From contig CAQGLR010000014.1 in the NCBI GenBank assembly GCA_948794795.1, positions 26,575 through 90,574 on the forward strand: a DNA stretch of 64,000 nt. The letters run 5' to 3'. The stretch's first letter is position 1. Every line of letters starts with the position of its first letter. Under the pieces are notes generated by a model. That model worked only from the letters and a program-made list of their open reading frames with translations, made no database searches and was not told where the DNA came from. Shown piece after piece: positions 18,671 through 28,161 of this stretch. Both the position numbers and the translations under genes were made by a program. This DNA is from an uncultured Lachnospiraceae bacterium. Its GTDB lineage: Bacteria; Bacillota; Clostridia; Lachnospirales; Lachnospiraceae.

Positions 18671-19813
18671 TTAATAACTCTTGTTTTCTAATTTATCTCC
18701 CATATGGATTGTGTTGCCTGTGTACTGGGCAAGCAGGTCATTATCTACAACATGCCTGTTATCCATTGTCTTCATAATATCTTTAATCTGCATTTCTTTT
18801 GCTATTTTTGAATCACCAAGGTTGTGTATCCTGTTATCCTTGAATGACAGCACAAATGGCTCAAGGACATTAGTATTATTAGCTGTTATTACCAGTGCCC
18901 TGTCACCGTTTGTAAGTTCTACACATGTGCCTGGCTGCAGTATATTTATGCTTGAAAGAAGCGCATCCACTACATCTGGGTTATATTCTGTCTCATCCCC
19001 CATAAGATGTCTTATTGCAACTATTTCAGAATGTGGCTCTTCTTCAAAGTTCATTGCTGTCATCATATCATATACATATGCAACTTTTAATATTTCTGCA
19101 CCGACCGGCATTACTTCAGGCATCTCACCATCTTTTACTATATCTGGATGCAGCTGTTTTATTATATCTGTTACCATCTTAACAATATCAATATCTAAAT
19201 CCTTGTTCTTAGTAAACATCTGCATTGCTGCCAGATGGTATGTGTTTACTTTCTTAAGTTCCTCTTCTGAAAGGTCAGCTTTATTTTTATGTCTTAAATT
19301 TATAGGTATAATAAGAGTACCTACATCATGGAGCAATGCGGCAACTACTACATCAAGCTGTTTTTTAAATTCCATATTAAGTTTATATGCCATCATTGCA
19401 CTAAGTATAGCTGTGTTTAAGGAATGTTTATACACATAATCTTCCTTGCTTCTGATATTTTGTATAAAATTTATTTTCCTGTGGAGTGAGCCATAACTTT
19501 TTATTATTTTATTAGCAAACTGGTACAGTTCTTTTGGCTCTTTCTTTTTGCTGACAGAATCCAGTATGTCTTTTATTGAAAATACAGACATAGCCTGGAA
19601 CCTCTCAAATTCAATGTCATCTTCTGTCATTGGCGGCACAGGTTCAGCAGCTTCCAGAATATATATGCCAATCAGCCCGAAATTCTGTATACTTACTATA
19701 CCATGGCTTGTGAGCCTTGTATTCCTCTCGTATAACATAACCCCGTTCTTATTGTATATAGGTTTTGCCAGCCTCATACCTGTTTTAAGCTCATCTGATT
19801 TTACAAATAACAT
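18671..19813 (-). CDS. HD-domain protein, degenerate HD-GYP type
   Basis: This is a 380-residue protein with an N-terminal region (LKTGMRLAKPIYNKNGVMLYERNTRLT) seen in many HD-GYP proteins, then an HD domain around residues 130-290. HSLNTAILSAMMAYKL and LLHDVGTLIIP keep the HD pair, but Lys after HDxG is replaced by Thr. The HHE...GYP half is missing, replaced by IIKQLHPDIVKDGEMPE. Canonical HD-GYP enzymes hydrolyse cyclic di-GMP; this one may be inactive or have another substrate. GAGG precedes ATG 19813. It sits between hprK and pth in one run of genes. Confidence 0.75.
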   Translation of the reverse strand: MLFVKSDELKTGMRLAKPIYNKNGVMLYERNTRLTSHGIVSIQNFGLIGIYILEAAEPVPPMTEDDIEFERFQAMSVFSIKDILDSVSKKKEPKELYQFANKIIKSYGSLHRKINFIQNIRSKEDYVYKHSLNTAILSAMMAYKLNMEFKKQLDVVVAALLHDVGTLIIPINLRHKNKADLSEEELKKVNTYHLAAMQMFTKNKDLDIDIVKMVTDIIKQLHPDIVKDGEMPEVMPVGAEILKVAYVYDMMTAMNFEEEPHSEIVAIRHLMGDETEYNPDVVDALLSSINILQPGTCVELTNGDRALVITANNTNVLEPFVLSFKDNRIHNLGDSKIAKEMQIKDIMKTMDNRHVVDNDLLAQYTGNTIHMGDKLENKSY

Positions 19814-19861
19814 ATTTTATCCTCATTTCTTGTCACTATTATGTTATGACATAAACATTCA

Positions 19862-20821
19862 TTAGTTTTTATTATTACCCGAAAGATTACTTGTTACACG
19901 GTTATAAAGCTCCAGAGCTGCATTGTATCCCATCTTCTTCTGCCTGTGGTTTACTGCTGCTGACTCGCATATAACGGCAAGGTTCCTTCCAGGCCTGATT
20001 GGAATAGAATGGCATACTACTTTGTTACCAAGAAATTCTATAAACTGTTCCTCAAGCCCCAGCCTGTCATAATCCTGTTCTTTATTAAACTCCTCAAGTT
20101 TTATTACAAGGTCAATCTCCTGCTCATCTTTTACACTTTCTACACCAAAAAGTGACTTTGCATTTACAATCCCTATACCCCTGAGTTCAATAAAGTGCCT
20201 TGTAATTCCTGGTGATGAACCAATAAGTGATTTGTCATTGATTCTTTTTATTTCAACCACATCATCTGATACAAGACGGTGCCCCCTATGTATAAGTTCA
20301 AGGGCTACTTCTGATTTTCCTATGCCGCTCTCACCCATTATAAGTATTCCTTCACCATATATATCGACAAGAACTCCATGTATTGAACACCTTGGCGCAA
20401 GTTCTGCATTAACCCAGCGTATTATTTCTGCCATAAATGGCGATGTAGCCTTTTTAGTCCTTAATATAGGCACTTCATAACGGTTAGCAAGATTTATTAT
20501 CTCTTCTTCAATCCATATCTCCCTGCAGTAAATAATGCATGGAGGTTTTGATGATTCTGCACTTCCTGCCATTATTTTCTCTATCATCTTAAGACTGTGT
20601 TCCATACCTTTCTGCTGCATATACGTATGTTCTACATGTCCAATTATTTGTATCCTGTTAGAATCAAAGTAATCAAAATACCCAGCCAGCTGTAAAGCTG
20701 GACGGTTTACCTCATTTTGTGTAATAAGTACCTTCTCTGTATCAATGTCTGGAGTACAATTTTCTAAATCCAGCTGTTCAATAAGTTCCTTTAATGGTAC
20801 ACTATATGTTCCGTTCTGCAT
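19862..20821 (-). CDS. hprK: HPr kinase/phosphorylase
   Basis: The protein has 319 residues. The C-terminal catalytic domain has the P-loop GESGIGKSEVALELI and the nearby VSDDVVEI, and the family signature GIGIVNAKSLFGVESV. The N-terminal domain has the IGHVEHTYM segment. HprK phosphorylates HPr on a serine in response to glycolytic intermediates and so controls carbon catabolite repression in Gram-positive bacteria. GGAGG precedes ATG 20821. It follows uvrC by 79 bases. Confidence 0.96.
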   Translation of the reverse strand: MQNGTYSVPLKELIEQLDLENCTPDIDTEKVLITQNEVNRPALQLAGYFDYFDSNRIQIIGHVEHTYMQQKGMEHSLKMIEKIMAGSAESSKPPCIIYCREIWIEEEIINLANRYEVPILRTKKATSPFMAEIIRWVNAELAPRCSIHGVLVDIYGEGILIMGESGIGKSEVALELIHRGHRLVSDDVVEIKRINDKSLIGSSPGITRHFIELRGIGIVNAKSLFGVESVKDEQEIDLVIKLEEFNKEQDYDRLGLEEQFIEFLGNKVVCHSIPIRPGRNLAVICESAAVNHRQKKMGYNAALELYNRVTSNLSGNNKN

Positions 20822-20900
20822 ATTACCCTCCTTTTATATATGCTGTTTTTAGTTACAAAAATTTACTGTAATACCCTGGCACACTGGCGTCCAGTTTTTA

Positions 20901-22763
20901 TTAATCTTCATGGAAAAACTTATATACATTTACTGCTGCGTTCCCATTCATACCTTCTACTTGTGCAATTTCTTCTACCCCTGCATTCCTTATGGCTTCT
21001 ATAGACTGGAAATGCTTCATAAGTGCTTTCCTTCTTTTTTCACCTATGCCGTTTATATCATCTAAGACTGACTTTACCTGTTCTTTGCTTCTCAGGGAAC
21101 GGTGATACTCTATTGCAAACCTATGGACTTCATCCTGTATCCTTGTCATAAGATGGAAGCCTTCACTGTCCACTTTAACTGGAAGCTCATGTCCCTCAAA
21201 AAAAAGCCCCCTGGTCCTGTGCTTGTCATCTTTAACCATCCCGCATACAGGAATATCAAGCCTAAGCTCTTCTAGTACCTTTTGTGCTATATGGACCTGC
21301 CCTTTGCCCCCGTCCATCATTATAAGCCCTGGAAAGCGTGTAAAACTTCCCACTTCTTTAATAAGACCTTTTTCCTGGAGTTCTTCTGTCTCTTCAATGC
21401 CATGCCTGAACCTTCTTGTAAGTACCTCATACATGCTTGCGTAATCATCAGGGCCTTTAACTGTTTTTATCTTAAATTTACGGTAATCACTCCGCTTAGG
21501 CTTTCCATCTTCAAATACTACCATAGAGCCTACAGACTGGAAACCATTTATATTGGATATATCATATGATTCTATACGTGGCACGTAAGGTATGCCAAGC
21601 CATGAACATATTTCACCCATAGCACCAATGGTACGCTGTTCTTCCCTTTTAATCCTTTCCATATCCTGTGTAAGCACAAGTGCTGCATTTTTATGTGCAA
21701 GTTCTACAAGACGTTCTTTACTGCCTTTTTTAGGTATAATTATCTTTACCTTGCCGCCTCTCTTGCCAGCCAGCCATTGTTCAATAAGGCCACTGTCAGC
21801 TATATTATATTCTACCATGACTTCACGGGGAATAAAAGGAGTTCCTGCATAAAATTGTTTAATAAAATCTTGTAATATATCTTCTTCCTTTTCACCATAA
21901 GTACCATTAAGGTGGAAATGGTCACGTCCTATAAGTTTTCCTTCACGCACAAAAAACACTTGCACTACAGCTTCTTCCAAAGTTCTTGCAAGTGCTATAA
22001 TATCCCTGTCCTGCCCATTGAAATCTGTAACTTTCTGTTTTACAGACATCTTTTTTACACTTGATATCAGGTCCCTGTATCCTGCTGCTTCTTCAAAAGC
22101 AAGGCTTTCAGATGCCTGCATCATTTTTTCTTTAAGATATTCTATAACCTCTGAATAATCTCCTCCAATAAGTTTAAGTGCTTTTTTATAATTTTCATTA
22201 TATTCTTCTTTTGATATTTTTCCCTGGCACGGTGCATCACACTGTCCTATATGGTAATCCAGACATGGCCTTTCTTTCCCTATATCCCTTGGAAGAACTC
22301 TTCTGCAAGTCCTTATTTTATATATTTTATGCACAAGTTCCAAAGTATCTTTAGCAGCGCCAGCGCTTGTAAATGGTCCAAAATACTTGCTTTTGTCACG
22401 TTTCTGCTCCCTTGAATATAACAGCCTTGGATAGTCTTCTTCTATAGTTGCCCTTATATATGGATAATTTTTATCATCCTTAAGCATTGTATTGTATTTT
22501 GGCCTGTGTTCTTTTATAAGGTTGCTTTCTAGTACAAGTGCCTCAACTTCTGAATCTGTTATTATATATTCAAAATGGTCTATCTGTGATATCATTCTTT
22601 CTATCTTTGGGGTTACATTACGGCCTGCCTGGAAATATTGCCGCACACGGTTCTTTAAGCTTATTGCCTTGCCTACATAAATAATTGCATCTGTTTTGTC
22701 ATGCATAAGGTATACTCCTGGCTTTGCAGGCAGTTTTTTTAACTCCTCCTCTAAATCAAACAT
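20901..22763 (-). CDS. uvrC: Excinuclease ABC subunit C
   Basis: The protein has 620 residues from ATG 22763, chosen because GGAGG lies four bases upstream; an in-frame ATG at 22778 precedes that site. It has an N-terminal GIY-YIG nuclease domain (PGVYLMHD, IIYVGKA), a Cys cluster (CRRVLPRDIGKERPCLDY), a UVR region, and the RNase H-like nuclease domain (ESYDISNINGFQSVGSMVVFEDG, LIMMDGGKGQ). A helix-hairpin-helix follows (IEAIRNAGVEEIAQVEGM). It makes both incisions in nucleotide excision repair. Confidence 0.97.
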   Translation of the reverse strand: MFDLEEELKKLPAKPGVYLMHDKTDAIIYVGKAISLKNRVRQYFQAGRNVTPKIERMISQIDHFEYIITDSEVEALVLESNLIKEHRPKYNTMLKDDKNYPYIRATIEEDYPRLLYSREQKRDKSKYFGPFTSAGAAKDTLELVHKIYKIRTCRRVLPRDIGKERPCLDYHIGQCDAPCQGKISKEEYNENYKKALKLIGGDYSEVIEYLKEKMMQASESLAFEEAAGYRDLISSVKKMSVKQKVTDFNGQDRDIIALARTLEEAVVQVFFVREGKLIGRDHFHLNGTYGEKEEDILQDFIKQFYAGTPFIPREVMVEYNIADSGLIEQWLAGKRGGKVKIIIPKKGSKERLVELAHKNAALVLTQDMERIKREEQRTIGAMGEICSWLGIPYVPRIESYDISNINGFQSVGSMVVFEDGKPKRSDYRKFKIKTVKGPDDYASMYEVLTRRFRHGIEETEELQEKGLIKEVGSFTRFPGLIMMDGGKGQVHIAQKVLEELRLDIPVCGMVKDDKHRTRGLFFEGHELPVKVDSEGFHLMTRIQDEVHRFAIEYHRSLRSKEQVKSVLDDINGIGEKRRKALMKHFQSIEAIRNAGVEEIAQVEGMNGNAAVNVYKFFHED

Positions 22764-22792
22764 ATTTCCTCCAACCATTTAAAATTATAAAT

Positions 22793-22821
22793 ATTATACA
22801 AAAAAGAGTCCTCTATATCAA
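22793..22821 (-). promoter_or_regulatory. Sigma-A-type promoter of the uvrC operon
   Basis: On the minus strand TTGATA (22821-22816) is separated by 17 bases from TATAAT (22798-22793), 29 bases before the uvrC start. It likely drives uvrC-hprK and possibly the genes beyond. Confidence 0.75.
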
Positions 22822-22825
22822 GTAT

Positions 22826-22890
22826 GTGTTTGAAAATTAAATAATCTATAAGGTATTGGCGCTGGCAATATACTCTTTGTACAATTTTTA
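22826..22890. repeat. Degenerate end of a palindromic element
   Basis: GTGTTTGAAAATT at 22826 matches the tip type of the element at 13191, and CTGGCAATATACTCTTTGTACAATT-like sequence near 22862-22888 matches the inner arm of family A. The core is lost. Confidence 0.5.
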
Positions 22891-22945
22891 TTTTCATATA
22901 CCTGTAAGCTTTCCAGTAATATAAAAATTAATTGTGTAAAATACT

Positions 22946-22974
22946 GGCTGGTACATATAATTAATGCACCAGCC
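22946..22974 (-). terminator. Hairpin after the ftsH-HAD gene
   Basis: GGCTGGT (22946-22952) pairs with ACCAGCC (22968-22974). On the minus strand the stem lies 20 bases beyond the stop and is followed by AGTATTTTAC, a weak U tract. Confidence 0.5.
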
Positions 22975-22993
22975 ATAAACCTAAGTTAAAGTA

Positions 22994-25729
22994 TTAGTTT
23001 TCTGTTAATTCTTTAATTTCTTCTTTTTTTGTATCTTTTTCTTCAGGTTTTGGTGTCATAAATTTATCTATAACATTTACAATTCCGTCTTCATCATTTG
23101 ATGCTGTAACATAATCTGCCATTTCCTTAACTTCCTGCTGTGCATTGCCCATTGCAACACCCATTCCTGCAAAACGTAGCATTGGCAGGTCATTGTAACT
23201 GTCACCTATGCAGATAACCTTCTCACGTTGTATATCAAGATGTTTGACAAGCTTTTCAACTGCAACACCCTTATCTACATATCTTGGAAGAAGTTCAACA
23301 TAGAAAGGGTCTGACCTGAAAACATTTAACCTGTCACCAAATTCTTTAGCCATAATCTTTTCTACTTCTGCCATATGTTCAGGTTTTCCACTTAAAAGGA
23401 ATTTATTAAATGGGAAATTTATTGCCTTAACAAAATCAGAAACCTCATTTATTGTAACATTACATGCTTCTGCATCAATTTTTATATACTCATTAAGTCC
23501 ATTACCTGAAATCATTTCTTTTGTATTATCATTGTATACTACTATCCCTGCATTTACCCTCTTAGCTGCTTCATATACTGGTTTAACAAGTTCCTTTGGC
23601 ACCATCTGGTTATATATACATTCACCTGTTTTACAATTTACTACAGTAGTACCATTATATGCAATTACATAGCCTCCATACTGTTCAAGTGAAATATTGG
23701 AAGCTGTTTTTCTTATTCCTGCAATAGAACGCCCTGATGCGATTGCAACTATTTTTCCACGTTGTTGTGCCTTAATTATAGCTTCCCTTGTTTTTTCTGA
23801 TATTGTTTTATCTGAACCAACAAGAGTACCATCAATATCCAGTACAAGCATATTGTAATTATCGCCTTCTGGTTCTTCAATACCTTTGACTTTGCGGAAT
23901 ATTTTCATAAACTCCTTACCAGTAATTGTTTCATGTTCAATAAGGAATTCTGCCAGGCTGTCAAGTGCATCCCTGTCACCTGCAAGAAAACCTTCCGCTT
24001 TATTATAACACTCTTTCAGTATACGCATAACTTCCTGGTCTATTTCTGCTTCTGTGGCATCACCACAGTTTAATACTGTACGCCCGTCAAGATATTTACC
24101 TTCTACAGATTCAAGACCTATCATGCCAAACTTCTCAGTCATTCCATACTGTGTTACCATTGCCCTGGCAAGCTGTGTTGCCTTTTCTATGTCGTTAGAA
24201 GCACCTGTAGTTATTGAGTTAAATACAATCTGTTCTGCCGCACGCCCACCAAAAAGTGATACTATACGTGTAAGTATCTCTTCTTTGCTCATAAGATATT
24301 TTTCTTCTTCTGGAACCTGCATAACATAACCTAATGACCCCATTGTCCTTGGTACAATAGTAATCTTCTGTACTGGCTCTGAGTTTTTCTGGAGTGCTGC
24401 CACAAGTGCATGTCCTATTTCATGGTATGCAACAATCCTCTTCTCTTCCTTACCAAGTATCCTGTCTTTCTTTTCTTTACCTGCTATTACCACTTCCACG
24501 GCCTCAAATAAATCAGACTGGCTTACTGCCCTTCTTCCAGCCCTTACTGCCATAATTGCTGCTTCATTAATCATATTGGCAAGGTCAGAACCAACTGCAC
24601 CGCTTGTTGCAAGTGCTATTGCATCAAAGTCAACAGAATCATCCATAAGTACATCTTTAGCATGCACTTTTAATATATCAACCCTGCCTTTAAGGTCTGG
24701 CTTTTCTACAATTATCCTTCTGTCAAAACGCCCTGGTCTCAAAAGCGCCTTGTCAAGTACCTCCGGCCTGTTTGTAGCACCAAGCACTACAAGGCCCTTT
24801 GAACTGTCAAAACCATCCATTTCAGACAACAACTGGTTAAGTGTCTGTTCACGCTCGTCATTTCCACCACCATATTGTGTATCACGGCTCTTTCCGACCG
24901 CATCAATTTCATCTATAAAAATAATACACGGTGCCATTGACTGTGCCTGTTTAAATAAATCCCTTACCCTTGATGCACCTACACCTACAAACATTTCAAC
25001 AAAGTCTGAACCTGACAGTGAGAAAAACGGCACCCCTGCCTCTCCTGCTACTGCTTTTGCAAGCAATGTTTTACCTGTTCCTGGAGGGCCTACAAGAAGT
25101 GCACCCTTAGGAAGCCTTGCACCTATGTCAGAGTATTTTTTAGGATTGTGCAGGAAATCAACAAGCTCAGTAAGTGATTCCATTGCCTCTTCCTGTCCTG
25201 CCACATTTTTAAATGTAACACCTGTTTCTTTCTGTACATACATCTTTGCATTGCTCTTTCCAACTCCCATAACGCCGCCTGAACCTTTTGACATCATACG
25301 GAATATAAAGAACAGCCCGCCCCATAAAAGCAATATAGGCAGTAACGTTGTAACTATCATATATAAAATACTTGATGAACCATTTGAAATTTCTTTTGAA
25401 AATTTAACACCAGCACTATCCAGTCTTTCAACAAGGTTATAATCCATTGATATAACGCCTGTATAATAAGTAATTTCATAAAGGCCGCTGCCTTGTGAAA
25501 CAGGTATTATCTCAATCTTGTCTGATGAAAGAACTACTTCTTTCACAATGCCATCTTCAAGCATTTTTATAAATTCATCATATGTTATCTCTTTATTTGA
25601 TGCTTTTTCCACCTGGCTGTTCATAAATGAAAATACAAGGAACACTCCAAGTGCAGCTATAAGGCAGATTATAATACTCCTCTTATTCTGGCTTTTCTTA
25701 GGGTCCTGCCTGTTATTATTATTTTCCAA
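22994..25729 (-). CDS. ftsH: FtsH ATP-dependent protease fused to a Cof-type HAD phosphatase
   Basis: The start chosen is TTG 25729, six bases after GAAGGAGGC, giving 911 residues; an in-frame ATG at 25792 has no such site. Residues 1-620 are FtsH: membrane segment near 20-37, extracellular part, second segment IVTTLLPILLLWGGLFFIF, Walker A GPPGTGKT at 214-221, SRH RPGRFDRR, zinc site HEIGH at 436-440, and a normal C-terminal end (FMKIFRKVKG). Without a stop the frame enters a HAD-IIB (Cof) phosphatase at residue 627 (MLVLDIDGTLVGSDK), with motif IV CIGDSYNDLPML. FtsH degrades membrane and short-lived proteins; Cof enzymes dephosphorylate small phosphorylated metabolites. AGAAGG 13 bases before the internal ATG could allow separate translation of the HAD part. 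No family precedent for this fusion is known to me. Confidence 0.93.
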   Translation of the reverse strand: MENNNNRQDPKKSQNKRSIIICLIAALGVFLVFSFMNSQVEKASNKEITYDEFIKMLEDGIVKEVVLSSDKIEIIPVSQGSGLYEITYYTGVISMDYNLVERLDSAGVKFSKEISNGSSSILYMIVTTLLPILLLWGGLFFIFRMMSKGSGGVMGVGKSNAKMYVQKETGVTFKNVAGQEEAMESLTELVDFLHNPKKYSDIGARLPKGALLVGPPGTGKTLLAKAVAGEAGVPFFSLSGSDFVEMFVGVGASRVRDLFKQAQSMAPCIIFIDEIDAVGKSRDTQYGGGNDEREQTLNQLLSEMDGFDSSKGLVVLGATNRPEVLDKALLRPGRFDRRIIVEKPDLKGRVDILKVHAKDVLMDDSVDFDAIALATSGAVGSDLANMINEAAIMAVRAGRRAVSQSDLFEAVEVVIAGKEKKDRILGKEEKRIVAYHEIGHALVAALQKNSEPVQKITIVPRTMGSLGYVMQVPEEEKYLMSKEEILTRIVSLFGGRAAEQIVFNSITTGASNDIEKATQLARAMVTQYGMTEKFGMIGLESVEGKYLDGRTVLNCGDATEAEIDQEVMRILKECYNKAEGFLAGDRDALDSLAEFLIEHETITGKEFMKIFRKVKGIEEPEGDNYNMLVLDIDGTLVGSDKTISEKTREAIIKAQQRGKIVAIASGRSIAGIRKTASNISLEQYGGYVIAYNGTTVVNCKTGECIYNQMVPKELVKPVYEAAKRVNAGIVVYNDNTKEMISGNGLNEYIKIDAEACNVTINEVSDFVKAINFPFNKFLLSGKPEHMAEVEKIMAKEFGDRLNVFRSDPFYVELLPRYVDKGVAVEKLVKHLDIQREKVICIGDSYNDLPMLRFAGMGVAMGNAQQEVKEMADYVTASNDEDGIVNVIDKFMTPKPEEKDTKKEEIKELTEN

Positions 25730-25818
25730 AATTACGCCTCCTTCATCTTTTTTCAAGGTATGCCAGCAGCATTTTATGGAAATAAATTCCAAATATGCCC
25801 AAAGTGCTATACTTTCAC

Positions 25819-25847
25819 ATTATAAAGCTAGCTTACAGATAAATCAA
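25819..25847 (-). promoter_or_regulatory. Sigma-A-type promoter of ftsH-HAD
   Basis: On the minus strand TTGATT (25847-25842), a 17-base spacer and TATAAT (25824-25819) lie about 90 bases upstream of the TTG start. This leaves room for the leader containing the GAAGGAGGC site and supports the downstream TTG over the ATG at 25792. Confidence 0.75.
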
Positions 25848-26123
25848 TATATTATCATATGAATAATATTTGAATTTTCTATATTTTTAATAAAAAACCT
25901 ACAAAAACAGCATTTTTCATTAAAAATAAGTTCCAAACCCACCATTTAATAAGCATGTATTTTAAAGGGCTTACTTAATGAGGTTAAATTTTATTGTACA
26001 TATAAATAAGAATTATATATATTATCTTCCAATAATAACCAGGTTATTTTAATGAATATTATAAATTTCCACGTCCATTTCATAAATTTCAATAATTTTT
26101 ATTATCCACTTTTGTAGTTATGG
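25848..26123. other. AT-rich spacer, no gene seen
   Basis: The segment separates the divergent ftsH-HAD and pyrG genes. It contains an imperfect hairpin near 25945-25985 (CATTTAATAAGC / GCTTACTTAATG) and otherwise only AT-rich sequence leading up to a palindromic element. Confidence 0.4.
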
Positions 26124-26407
26124 ACAGTTTCCCTATTTTTCAAATTACACAAAGATTATATTACTCTGGCAAATTCCAAATGTTTTACCAAAAGGCAGCT
26201 GTTATGGGGGCGCTGGTGCTTAAGCCCTGTTCTCAATGCTTAATAGAAACTTTTGTTTCTATTAAGCATTTGGGGCTTTATGCACCACTGCGCATCCCAT
26301 CCAAGCGCAATGCGTGCAAAGCCATGTTTCACATGGCTTTTGGTTGGTAAACATTTGGAATTGCCAGAGCCACATAACTTGTATACTAAAAAAATGAAAA
26401 CTCAAAT
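26124..26407 (+). repeat. Palindromic MITE-like element, family A copy 3
   Basis: About 284 bases. Left tip AGTTTCCCTATTTTTCAAATT and right tip AAAATGAAAACTCAAATTT frame the shared inner arms (CTCTGGCAAATTCC / GGAATTGCCAGAG) and core (GCGCTGGTGCTTAAGCCC / GGGGCTTTATGCACCACTGCGC). The apical hairpin is AATGCTTAATAGAAAC / GTTTCTATTAAGCATT, different from copy 1 yet fully paired. A second hairpin AAAGCCATGT/ACATGGCTTT follows. Confidence 0.85.
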
Positions 26408-26442
26408 TTTATAAAACGGATGTGATAAATTTTAAAAAATGA

Positions 26443-26472
26443 TTGAACACAACATAGCATATGCGTTATAAT
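26443..26472 (+). promoter_or_regulatory. Promoter of pyrG
   Basis: TTGAAC (26443-26448), an 18-base spacer and TATAAT (26467-26472) lie 44 bases upstream of the pyrG start, just after the palindromic element. Confidence 0.65.
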
Positions 26473-26515
26473 ATAAAAATATTGTTAAAAATATAATACA
26501 AGGAGGACAAACTAA

Positions 26516-28132
26516 ATGGCGGTCAAATACGTGTTTGTTACTGGAGGAGTTGTATCGGGTCTCGGCAAAGGAATAACTGCTGCTTCTCTTGGCAGGCTGC
26601 TTAAAATGCGTGGCTATAGTGTTACAATGCAGAAATTCGACCCATATATAAATATTGACCCAGGTACAATGAACCCTGTACAGCATGGCGAGGTATTCGT
26701 TACAGATGACGGTGCTGAAACAGACCTTGACCTTGGGCATTATGAACGTTTTATTGATGAAAGCCTTACAAAACAGTCAAATGTAACTACAGGCAAGGTG
26801 TACTGGTCCGTTTTAAACAAAGAACGCCGGGGCGACTATGGCGGAGGCACTGTACAGGTAATCCCACATATTACTAATGAAATCAAAAGCCGCTTTTACC
26901 GCAATGATGGCTGCAAAGAGACACAAATTGCCATTATTGAAGTAGGAGGTACTGTTGGTGATATTGAAAGCCAGCCTTTCCTTGAGTCAATAAGACAGTT
27001 CCAGCATGACATAGGCCACGGAAATGCTATCCTTATACATGTTACCCTTATTCCATATCTTCATGCATCAGGGGAAATGAAAACAAAACCTACACAGGCT
27101 AGTGTAAAAGAACTGCAGGGCATGGGCATAAGACCTGATATTATTGTATGCCGTACAGAATATGAACTTGAACAGGGACTCAGGGATAAAATTGCACTTT
27201 TTTGTAACGTCCCTACAAAATGTGTCCTTCAGAACCTTGATGTAGAAACGCTTTATGAAGCTCCTCTTGCAATGGAAAAGGAACATCTTGCAGATGTCGT
27301 ATGCGAAAAGTTAAACCTTGAATGTCCAGAACCTGATATGACAGAATGGCAGCTTATGGTTGACAATATCAAGCATCTTGATAAAGATGTGAATATAGCA
27401 CTTGTTGGTAAATATACCTCACTTCACGATGCATATATTAGTGTAGTGGAATCATTAAAACATGGGGGCTTTGCCCATAAAAGCAACGTAAATATAAAAT
27501 GGGTGCCTTCTGAAGAACTTACTGCTGGAAATGTTGCACAGGTTCTTGGTGATGTAAGCGGAATACTTGTTCCTGGAGGGTTTGGTGACCGTGGCATAGA
27601 TGGCAAAATTGCTGCAATACAATACGCGCGTGAAAATAATGTCCCATTTCTTGGACTCTGCCTTGGCATGCAGCTGGCAATAGTTGAATTTGCAAGAAAT
27701 GTGGCAGGTTTCCATGATGCACATAGTATAGAACTTGACCCACAGACAACACATCCTGTAATCCATCTTATGCCAGAACAGGACGGTATAGAAGATATAG
27801 GCGGCACATTAAGGCTTGGTGCTTACCCTTGTGTCCTTGACCATTCTTCAAAAGCATATGCAATGTATGGAACAGATACCATACATGAAAGACACAGGCA
27901 CCGTTATGAAGTCAATAATTATTACCGTGATGAACTTATTAAAAATGGCCTGCTGCTTTCCGGGCTTTCACCAGACGGGCGTATTGTTGAAATGTGTGAA
28001 CTGCCAGACCACCCATGGTTTATTGCAACACAGGCACATCCTGAATTTAAGTCAAGGCCAAACAGGCCACATCCTTTATTTAAAGGATTTATAGGTGCTG
28101 CACTTGAATACCAGGCAAAATTTTCTAACTAA
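26516..28132 (+). CDS. pyrG: CTP synthase
   Basis: The protein has 538 residues. The N-terminal amidoligase domain opens FVTGGVVSGLGKGITAASLGRLLK and carries IEVGGTVGDIESQPFLE. The C-terminal class I glutamine amidotransferase domain carries the nucleophile in FLGLCLGMQLAIVEFARN and the His-Pro-Glu triad part in ATQAHPEFKSRP. It aminates UTP to CTP using glutamine. AAGGAGG stands eight bases before ATG 26516. Length and motifs are canonical. Confidence 0.98.
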   Translation: MAVKYVFVTGGVVSGLGKGITAASLGRLLKMRGYSVTMQKFDPYINIDPGTMNPVQHGEVFVTDDGAETDLDLGHYERFIDESLTKQSNVTTGKVYWSVLNKERRGDYGGGTVQVIPHITNEIKSRFYRNDGCKETQIAIIEVGGTVGDIESQPFLESIRQFQHDIGHGNAILIHVTLIPYLHASGEMKTKPTQASVKELQGMGIRPDIIVCRTEYELEQGLRDKIALFCNVPTKCVLQNLDVETLYEAPLAMEKEHLADVVCEKLNLECPEPDMTEWQLMVDNIKHLDKDVNIALVGKYTSLHDAYISVVESLKHGGFAHKSNVNIKWVPSEELTAGNVAQVLGDVSGILVPGGFGDRGIDGKIAAIQYARENNVPFLGLCLGMQLAIVEFARNVAGFHDAHSIELDPQTTHPVIHLMPEQDGIEDIGGTLRLGAYPCVLDHSSKAYAMYGTDTIHERHRHRYEVNNYYRDELIKNGLLLSGLSPDGRIVEMCELPDHPWFIATQAHPEFKSRPNRPHPLFKGFIGAALEYQAKFSN

Positions 28133-28161
28133 AATTATTTTTTAGAAAGGCAAATTTTTCT

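Noticed and set aside
24576..25442. 288-residue plus-strand frame
   Set aside because: It lies wholly antisense to the AAA+ domain of FtsH, has no ribosome site and Ser/Pro-rich shadow composition.
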